From: Lota lota
Lineage: Eukaryota; Chordata; Actinopteri; Gadiformes; Lotidae
Length of the DNA: 64,000 bases
NCBI GenBank assembly: GCA_026745465.1
Contig: JACYXH010000791.1
Coordinates: forward strand, 62,001 to 126,000
Direction of reading: 5' to 3'
In this document: piece by piece, positions 57,720 through 64,000 of the stretch
Layout: every line of letters starts with the position of its first letter
Position numbering within the stretch: the stretch's first letter is position 1
Program-made: the position numbers and the translations under genes
The notes under the pieces: model-generated
What the model was told of the DNA's origin: nothing
What the model saw: the letters and a program-made list of their open reading frames with translations, nothing else
The model's database searches: none

Positions 57720-60356
57720 ATGGCAGGCACATTCGGGTCGGTGGCACCATTTGACAACAAGACACAAGTGTGGGAAGAATACTGCGAAATTCTGGAGCAT
57801 TTTTTTGTTGCAAATGAGATCGACGATGCTGTAAGGAAAAGGGCCATCCTATTGAGCTGTGTGGGCGCGCAGACCTACGCATTGATGAGGAACTTACTGA
57901 GCCCGGCAAAGCCAGGGGAAACGTTATATGATGACTTGGTGAGTCTACTGCGATCCCATTTCAATCCTAAACCGAGTGAAATAGTACAAAGATGGAAATT
58001 CAACTCAAGAAATAGGAAACCTGAGGAAAGTGTCAGTGATTATGTGGCGGAGCTGAGGAAGCTCGCGCAGGACTGCAACTATGGGGACACGCTCACAGTG
58101 ATGCTACGTGACAGATTAGTGTGCGGCATAAATGACGACAGAATACAGCGGAGACTTTTGTCAGAGGAGGGTTTGATGTTTGAAACGGCGCTAAAGAAAG
58201 CGCTAGCCATGGAAGCGGCCAACAAGGACATAAAGGACTTGACTTCTATGAGCGATGGAAAAGGGAGCCGACTTGTGGCGGGGTCCGTTTACAACGTGGA
58301 CGCCCGTGCAAAGACGCAGCAGCGGGGGCGCGCCAAATGCTACAGATGTGGCGGGAACAGCCACTTGGCAAACGAGTGCAGGTTCGCGGGAGAAAAGTGT
58401 CACAACTGTGGTAAGACAGGGCACATAAAGCGGGCCTGCAAACTGGCATGGAACGAGAAATCGGGCGCCCAGGGACCTACAAAGGTTAAAGGGGAGAGAG
58501 AGAGATATTCAAAAAGTGCGCATTTCATTCAGGAAGAGGAAGAGAGTAGTCAGGAGAGTAGTGAGGATGTATTCACTATTCACAGTATGAACACTACCAT
58601 TCCCAAAGTACCTCCTCTCAGGCAATATTTAAAAGTAAATGGATGTAAGGTAAAATTTGAGATTGATACCGGCTGTAGTGTAACAGTAATGTCACAGTCA
58701 GAGTATGCTAAGCTAGGGAAGAAGGCAAATGTGCCAGAGCTAGGTACATGTCCTATCAGTCTTAAAACATATACGGGACAAAAAGTTGACATTCTAGGGT
58801 CAGCTAATGTGAAAGTTGAACATAAAGGAATGGTCAAAGAGTTACCAGTTGTAGTTGTAGCGGGGTCAGGACCAAACCTGCTTGGGCGAGGGTGGATCAC
58901 CAAGTTAGATGTGGACTGGCGTACAATGAATAAGATAATGGACAGCAAAGATGCTTTACAGGAAGTGTTAAAGAAACATGAGCAGGTGTTCAAGGATGAG
59001 CTTGGCACATTAAAAGGAGCCACAGCAAAGATACATGTAGCCAGTGATGCTACACCCCGCTTCTTCAAACCGAGGTCAATTCCGTTTGCAATGAAAACGA
59101 AGGTAGAGGCTGAGTTGGATCGGCTCTTGAAGGAAAACATCATAGAACCAGTGAAGTTCTCAGACTGGGCAGCACCAATAGTCCCAGTGGTAAAACCGGA
59201 CAATACGGTGAGATTGTGTGGGGACTACAAGGTGACTGTAAATAGAGTGTCATCACTAGAACAGTACCCCATTCCTAAAATGGAGGACATGTTCACGTCC
59301 CTAGCGGGGGGTGAAAAATTCAGTAAACTGGATATGAGTCATGCTTACCAACAGATAAGGCTAGATGAAGACTCAAAGAAATACGTCACAGTGAACACGC
59401 ACAAGGGACTGTTCACCTATGCAAGGTTACCCTTCGGAGTCAGCTCCAGTCCTGCAATCTTCCAGCGCACTATGGAAGGGATTCTACAGGGGATTCCCCA
59501 GTGTGCAGTCTATCTGGACGACATCCTTCTGACAGGAACGGATGATCAGGACCACATCCGTACACTGGACAGAGTGTTACAACGGCTGGAGGAGGCAGGG
59601 CTACGATTGAAACGGAGTAAGTGCAACTTCATGGAGAAGGAAGTTACATTCCTAGGACACAGGGTGGACGCTACTGGGCTGCATCCAGTGCCAGAGAAAG
59701 TGAAGGCGGTCCAAGATGCACCAGCGCCTACTACAGTCACGGAATTGAAAGCATATCTGGGACTGTTAAACTACTACCATAGGTTCCTACCGAAGTTGTC
59801 TACCTTATTGGCTCCTCTGCACCAGCTGCTTAGGAAGGACGAGCCATGGTGTTGGGGGTCGGAGCAAAAACGGGCCTTCAACCAGTCAAAAGAACTATTA
59901 CAGTCGAGCAGAGTGTTGGTACATTATGATGAAGGAAAAGTACTGATACTATCCTGTGATGCCTCACCCTACGGGTTGGGAGCGGTATTGTCTCATCGTA
60001 TGCCAGATGGGGCTGAGAAGCCTATAGGGTTTGTATCGCGCACACTCTCACCTGCTGAAAAGAACTATTCACAACTTGATAAGGAGGGGTTAGCTATCAT
60101 ATTTGGCGTGAAGAAGTTTCATAAATACTTATATGGGAGGAAGTTTGAAATCTGTACTGACCATAAGCCTCTTATCAGTTTGTTGAATGAAATGAAAGCG
60201 GTGCCACAAATGGCATCTCCCAGAATAATGAGATGGGCAGTAACATTACGAGCATATGAGTATGTCATTACTTACAGAGCAGGCAAGGACAACGGTAACG
60301 CTGATGCTCTCAGCCAACCTCCCTCTCCCAGAGTGTCCAAGCAGTCCGCCTCCTGA
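57720..60356 (+). CDS. Gypsy Gag-protease-RT-RNase H polyprotein
   Basis: 878 codons. Residues 1 to about 190 are a gypsy-type Gag. Two CCHC zinc knuckles follow at about 207-245 (CYRCGGNSHLANEC and CHNCGKTGHIKRAC). The aspartic protease active site is at Asp316 in EIDTGCSVTVMS. Reverse transcriptase has RLCGDYKVTVN, KLDMSHAYQQIRLDE, LPFGVSSSPAIFQ and the catalytic YLDDIL at Tyr598. RNase H starts with LSCDASPYGLGAVLSH and has CTDHKPL and GNADALS near the end. All key residues are present with no internal stop. The frame terminates at 60354-60356, just past RNase H, because of a one-base frame change at about 60310-60330; the integrase continues in the next frame. Start Met is the first in frame after the leader. 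Confidence 0.95.
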   Translation: MAGTFGSVAPFDNKTQVWEEYCEILEHFFVANEIDDAVRKRAILLSCVGAQTYALMRNLLSPAKPGETLYDDLVSLLRSHFNPKPSEIVQRWKFNSRNRKPEESVSDYVAELRKLAQDCNYGDTLTVMLRDRLVCGINDDRIQRRLLSEEGLMFETALKKALAMEAANKDIKDLTSMSDGKGSRLVAGSVYNVDARAKTQQRGRAKCYRCGGNSHLANECRFAGEKCHNCGKTGHIKRACKLAWNEKSGAQGPTKVKGERERYSKSAHFIQEEEESSQESSEDVFTIHSMNTTIPKVPPLRQYLKVNGCKVKFEIDTGCSVTVMSQSEYAKLGKKANVPELGTCPISLKTYTGQKVDILGSANVKVEHKGMVKELPVVVVAGSGPNLLGRGWITKLDVDWRTMNKIMDSKDALQEVLKKHEQVFKDELGTLKGATAKIHVASDATPRFFKPRSIPFAMKTKVEAELDRLLKENIIEPVKFSDWAAPIVPVVKPDNTVRLCGDYKVTVNRVSSLEQYPIPKMEDMFTSLAGGEKFSKLDMSHAYQQIRLDEDSKKYVTVNTHKGLFTYARLPFGVSSSPAIFQRTMEGILQGIPQCAVYLDDILLTGTDDQDHIRTLDRVLQRLEEAGLRLKRSKCNFMEKEVTFLGHRVDATGLHPVPEKVKAVQDAPAPTTVTELKAYLGLLNYYHRFLPKLSTLLAPLHQLLRKDEPWCWGSEQKRAFNQSKELLQSSRVLVHYDEGKVLILSCDASPYGLGAVLSHRMPDGAEKPIGFVSRTLSPAEKNYSQLDKEGLAIIFGVKKFHKYLYGRKFEICTDHKPLISLLNEMKAVPQMASPRIMRWAVTLRAYEYVITYRAGKDNGNADALSQPPSPRVSKQSAS

Positions 60357-61722
60357 GGAACGAGTGCTAATGCTGGATCAGGAGATCAGCCCAATGACGA
60401 CCTCGAAACAAATCCAGAGCTGGACAGCCAAAGATCCAGTCCTGTCGAGGGTCCGTGAGTACCTACTGAGGGGCTGGCCAAATCACAAGGATGGACATGA
60501 GTTTGCCGTTTACAAACAGAGGCAGCATGAGCTCAGTGTTCAGGACGGCTGTGTGCTGTGGGGAGCCCGGGTCGTCGTTCCAGAGAGAGGACGCACAGCA
60601 ATGATGGAACAACTGCATCAGAGTCATCCCGGCATGACCAGAATGAAAGGCTTGGCCAGGAGCTACATGTGGTGGCCCAATATGGATTCTGACATTGAAA
60701 AGAAGGTCAAATCATGCACCACATGTCAAGAGCAGAGAAAAGCACCTGCTAGTGCCCCACTCCATCCCTGGGAGTGGCCCAGTAAGCCATGGAGAAGGCT
60801 ACACATAGACTATGCAGGTCCTTTCATGGGAAAGATGTTTTTGGTAATAGTAGACGCTCACTCAAAATGGATGGACGTATACCCATTGAGCTCAGCTACG
60901 TCAGCTGCTACCGTGGATAGTCTCAGGAACAGTTTCAGTAGTCACAGCATTCCGGAGATGATCGTTTCAGATAATGCTCAGTGTTTTGTGTGTGAGAACA
61001 CCAAAGAGTTCATGACAAAAAATGGAATCACACATGTCACATCAGCACCCCACCACCCTTCTTCCAACGGGCTGGCGGAGCGGGCTGTTCAAACTTTTAA
61101 AGAGCTAATGAAAAAGAGCTCAGGTGAGACATTGGAGACAAAACTGAATAGGGTTTTATTTAGTTATCGTATAACTCCACAGTCTACCACTGGACTTTCC
61201 CCTGCTGAGATGATGATGGGAAGGAAGTTGAGGTGCACATTAGACCTGATACACCCAGATCTAAAGAGTAAAGTGGAGGCTAAACAAGCAGGACAGAAAA
61301 CATACCATGACAGACACACAAAAGATCGCAGTTTTGTTGTCGGAGACTTGGTGTATACCAATAATTTTGGGTATGGCCCTAAATGGATACCGGGGCTGGT
61401 TCAGGAGATCACAGGGCCTGTGTCGTACACTGTACTCTTGGGGAATGGTCGAGTGGTGCGTCGGCATGTTGACCAGCTGTTCAGCAGGCAAGAAGATGAC
61501 AGTTCAGAGCCAATGACAGACAAAACAGACGAGGACGACTACAGAGAGCTCAGTCCACCAGACAGTGAGGTGCCACAGGACACAGGTATACCACTGGCAC
61601 AAACAGACAATGCACCTGTTGCTGAGGAAATCAACGCGCCTGGTGGTTCACCTAAAGTGGAATTGCGACGCTCTCAAAGAACAAGAAAAGCCCCAGCTCG
61701 TTTTGGAGAGTTTGGGAGGTAA
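60256..61722 (+). CDS. Gypsy integrase, in shifted frame
   Basis: A 488-codon frame overlaps the end of the first by about 100 bases. True element-encoded sequence begins near residue 21 (NLPLPECPSSPPPEERV). The HHCC zinc finger is at about 121-157 (HQSHPGMTRMKGLARS...CTTCQ). The catalytic core has Asp185 in HIDYAGPF, Asp239 in MIVSDNAQCF and Glu275 in LAERAVQTFK (D,D-35-E). A GPKWIPG-type C-terminal domain (GPVSYTVLL) and a Ser/Asp-rich tail follow. All catalytic residues are intact. The first about 20 codons are an out-of-frame read of the RNase H end. Whether the frame change is programmed frameshifting or a mutation of this copy cannot be settled here; continuous frames are the usual arrangement in related fish elements. 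Confidence 0.93.
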   Translation: MSMSLLTEQARTTVTLMLSANLPLPECPSSPPPEERVLMLDQEISPMTTSKQIQSWTAKDPVLSRVREYLLRGWPNHKDGHEFAVYKQRQHELSVQDGCVLWGARVVVPERGRTAMMEQLHQSHPGMTRMKGLARSYMWWPNMDSDIEKKVKSCTTCQEQRKAPASAPLHPWEWPSKPWRRLHIDYAGPFMGKMFLVIVDAHSKWMDVYPLSSATSAATVDSLRNSFSSHSIPEMIVSDNAQCFVCENTKEFMTKNGITHVTSAPHHPSSNGLAERAVQTFKELMKKSSGETLETKLNRVLFSYRITPQSTTGLSPAEMMMGRKLRCTLDLIHPDLKSKVEAKQAGQKTYHDRHTKDRSFVVGDLVYTNNFGYGPKWIPGLVQEITGPVSYTVLLGNGRVVRRHVDQLFSRQEDDSSEPMTDKTDEDDYRELSPPDSEVPQDTGIPLAQTDNAPVAEEINAPGGSPKVELRRSQRTRKAPARFGEFGR

Positions 61723-62011
61723 AGGAGATTCCTTCTTATGGGCTAGAATGCGCCCTTATCTCCTTTAGGAAGTAAGGTAGTCTACCCTTGCTTCAAATAA
61801 AGACATTATGAGAGTGTATCTGAAATGAAAAAGAAATGGGACACTCACACGGCCTTTGTTATGGTTTTGGAAACCGGTTCAAGCTGTTACTTATACGTTG
61901 AATTTGTTTATTTGTGGTTGCTGTTGTTGAAAATGTTATATTGTGTTCACATAGTGTTTAATATGCAGATATTTTACTAACCGGGTTAGTTCAGATTTAA
62001 GGGGGGAGGAA

Positions 62012-62178
62012 TGTTGTAGAGCGGGATATGACCACTAGGGGCAGTAGTGCCATTGTTGGGCACAGGAACTGACCGCTCTCTCCCCGGAGTTAGAAGTTGT
62101 TGCATGGTCCTTCAATAAAGAGTTATGAGCCAAGTCTGTGACCGTCCAGTTATTAATTAGTATTCCCAATATACTACA
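62012..62178 (+). repeat. 3' LTR of the gypsy element
   Basis: 167 bp, identical to the 5' LTR, directly after the polypurine tract. Confidence 0.96.
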
Positions 62179-62183
62179 ACCCT

Positions 62184-62549
62184 TATTAGGATTTGGCTGA
62201 GAAAACAACTTTTGATGCGTGTAAGAGCCATATAACTTTAACTGAAAGAATGTGTACTGTAGCACGATACCATGTCTCTCTGTAAAGGCAGATTGTGCAG
62301 ATATTCTAATTGTTCACGATCTAATTTTATCATACCGCACACCCCTACATGTAACTATATTCCCACTGGTACTAAATACCATTTCTGTTGGGGAACTTTC
62401 CCTTTTCCCTGCTTTCCTCCAGATACAAAGACACTTGCCCAGGAGAGTGATCTAGATAGGCGGGGAAGTGTGTATAGAAAGCCAAGCAGGTCAACGAGCC
62501 AGTGAACACAAAACCGTTTGACACTTTGTTGCGTTTAAAAGTTGAAATA
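62184..62549. other. Spacer
   Basis: No gene. The final TA (62548-62549) is the left target site of the next Tc1 copy. Confidence 0.5.
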
Positions 62550-63419
62550 CACTGCTCAAAAAATAAAGGGAACACTTAAACAACACAATGTAACTCCAAG
62601 TCAATCACACTTCTGTGAAATCAAACTGTCCACTTAAGAAGCAACACTGATTGACAATACATTTCACATGCTGTTGTGCAAATGGAATAGACAACAGGTG
62701 GAAATTATAGGCAATTAGCAAGACACCCCCAATAAAGGAGTGGTTCTGCAGGTGGTGACCACAGACCACTTCTCAGTTCCTATGCTTCCTGGCTGATGTT
62801 TTGGTCACTTTTGAATGCTGGCGGTGCTTTCACTCTAGTGGTAGCATGAGACGGAGTCTACAACCCACACAAGTGGCTCAGGTAGTGCAGCTCATCCAGG
62901 ATGGCACATCAATGCGAGCTGTGGCAAGAAGGTTTGCTGTGTCTTTGGCATTTGCCAGAGAACACCAAGATTGGCAAATTCACCACTGGCGCCCTGTGCT
63001 CTTCACAGATGAAAGCAGGTTCACACTGAGCACATGTGACACACGTGACAGAGTCTGGAGACGCCGTGGAGAACGTTCTGCTTCCTGCAACATCCTCCAG
63101 CATGACCGGTTTGGCGGTGGGTCAGTCATGGTGTGGGGTGGCATTTCTTTGGGGGGCCGCACAGCCCTCCATGTGCTCGCCAGAGGTAGCCTGACTGCCA
63201 TTAGGTACCGAGATGTGATCCTCAGACCCCTTGTCAGACCATATGCTGGTGCGGTTGGCCCTGGGTTCGTCCTAATGCAAGACAATGCTAGACCTCATGT
63301 GGCTGGAGTGTGTCAGCAGTTCCTGCAAGAGGAAGGCATTGATGCTATGGACTGGCCCGCCCGTTCCCCAGACCTGAATCCAATTGAGCACATCTGGGAC
63401 ATCATGTCTCGCTCCATCC
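62550..63419 (+). mobile_element. Second Tc1-like copy, internally deleted and 3' truncated
   Basis: Left end CACTGCTCAAAAAATAAAGG after a TA matches the right end of the 50.8-52.4 kb element in inverse orientation. It is nearly identical over its length but lacks an internal block of about 285 bp, and stops at CGCTCCATCC (63419) without a right terminus. Confidence 0.93.
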
Positions 63420-63532
63420 TTCCTAGAACTCTCAGCCCAAAATTTAAAGATATTCAACCTCATAGTGTTAAAATTCAAGCTGAAACAGAGAGTTCACTTA
63501 CACTTCAAAGTCCCCGTAAAGATGTAACATAA
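62801..63532 (+). pseudogene. Deleted Tc1 transposase fused in frame to flanking DNA
   Basis: The 243-codon frame equals the full-length transposase at 51062-52123, except that about 95 residues between RRFAVS and [10 protein letters not shown] are missing. The loss removes the end of the first HTH, the basic hook and the second HTH. The deletion keeps the frame. Catalytic motifs [19 protein letters not shown] and NPIEHIWD remain. After IMSRSI the frame runs 39 codons into unrelated flanking DNA. It lacks DNA-binding function, so it is a dead copy, though it remains open. Confidence 0.88.
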
Positions 63533-64000
63533 TAGACTATCCTCTGTCGCCATCTGGCAGATAGCAGCAGGTACTGCTGAGCATTAAAGATGCTGGTAGG
63601 TGTGCATGAGGTTTATCAGGCATCACACACAGTATACATTAGGGCTGCCACTAACATAATATTCTGATTATGTGATAGATTCATCTATTAATCTAAACAA
63701 AAAGTATAACCATGTTCATCAAAAAATGCATGGAATTGAGTTAGATGGCTTTGCCTTGTCCTGCTCTACTGTTGTAGAGCTAGTGGGATACACTTCTAAA
63801 CAGTGAATTTAATCTATTGGGATTCCCGACAGCTTCGCTTGGAAGCCCATCACTGTAATCGGGAGCGTAAATATCTGTTGAATATCCAATGTCTTTCTAA
63901 CCAAAAAAAGAATAAAAAAACAAAGAAAGAAAGCAGCTCAGCACAGGCACGCTATACGACAGGAAAACAATAGTAAAGTGGGCTTCAAGTTAAAAAATAA
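63420..64000. other. Terminal spacer
   Basis: AT-rich DNA with no recognised gene; the window ends here. Confidence 0.5.

Larger units (their letters stand above)
57366..62178 (+). mobile_element. Complete Ty3/gypsy LTR retrotransposon
   Basis: Two identical 167-bp LTRs (57366-57532 and 62012-62178), a 5-bp target duplication ACCCT (57361-57365 and 62179-62183), a primer site starting TGGCGACGAGGAT at 57534, a polypurine tract AAGGGGGGAGGAA before the 3' LTR, and gag, protease, RT, RNase H and integrase in gypsy order. LTR identity means a very recent insertion. Confidence 0.97.

Noticed and set aside
58580..59203. A 207-codon minus-strand frame
   Set aside because: Shadow of the gypsy protease/RT coding strand.

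Overview
The window looks like nuclear DNA of a teleost fish. The evidence is spliced vertebrate-type exons, dense (CA)n/(TG)n microsatellites, several Tc1-like DNA transposons with TA target sites, hAT elements, a vertebrate-type endogenous retrovirus and a fish-style Ty3/gypsy element. I cannot name the species. No rRNA, CRISPR array or bacterial operon is visible.

Layout. 1-9.2 kb is gene-poor and full of simple repeats, including a 570-bp hexanucleotide array at 3.66-4.23 kb, a (TCTCTG)n tract at 7.6-7.8 kb and a three-unit 150-bp repeat at 8.0-8.4 kb. A hAT transposase remnant lies at 9.3-10.4 kb. The last four exons of a TatD-type nuclease gene (tatdn2, minus strand) occupy 11.27-13.67 kb. 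The end of its last exon has been multiplied into a 77-bp minisatellite in its own 3' region. An RPA-like OB-fold exon follows at 14.5-15.3 kb. At 18.4-21.9 kb is the most striking object: a degenerate EPH-receptor ligand-binding-domain exon in which an 84-bp coding segment has expanded to about 31 copies.

From 23.5 to 31.8 kb an endogenous retrovirus is nested inside an older LTR-like repeat. It has 458-bp LTRs differing at one base, a 4-bp target duplication and a tRNA-Trp primer site. Its interior lacks protease and reverse transcriptase but keeps an integrase region, a PPPY-bearing gag-like scrap, a transmembrane Env region and a long leader tandem array. This suggests a recently mobilised, non-autonomous provirus.

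31.8-57.3 kb is a repeat graveyard. It holds probable solo LTRs, a hAT MITE, a 646-bp hAT derivative carrying a BED-finger exon with a perfect 8-bp target duplication, a foldback repeat with arms of about 0.4 kb, three copies of a 300-bp LTR-like repeat, a structurally complete Tc1-like transposon (50.8-52.4 kb), a 950-bp Tc1/mariner derivative directly beside it, and a LINE endonuclease fragment. Two consecutive phase-0 exons of an unrecognised gene sit at 34.5-34.9 kb. 57.37-62.18 kb is a complete, very young Ty3/gypsy element with identical 167-bp LTRs and a 5-bp target duplication; its polyprotein is split by a one-base frame change. A second, internally deleted Tc1 copy lies at 62.55-63.42 kb.

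The genes do not form a pathway. What unites the window is turnover of repeats: autonomous elements beside their deletion derivatives, and two separate cases, only 7 kb apart, where host coding sequence has become a tandem array.
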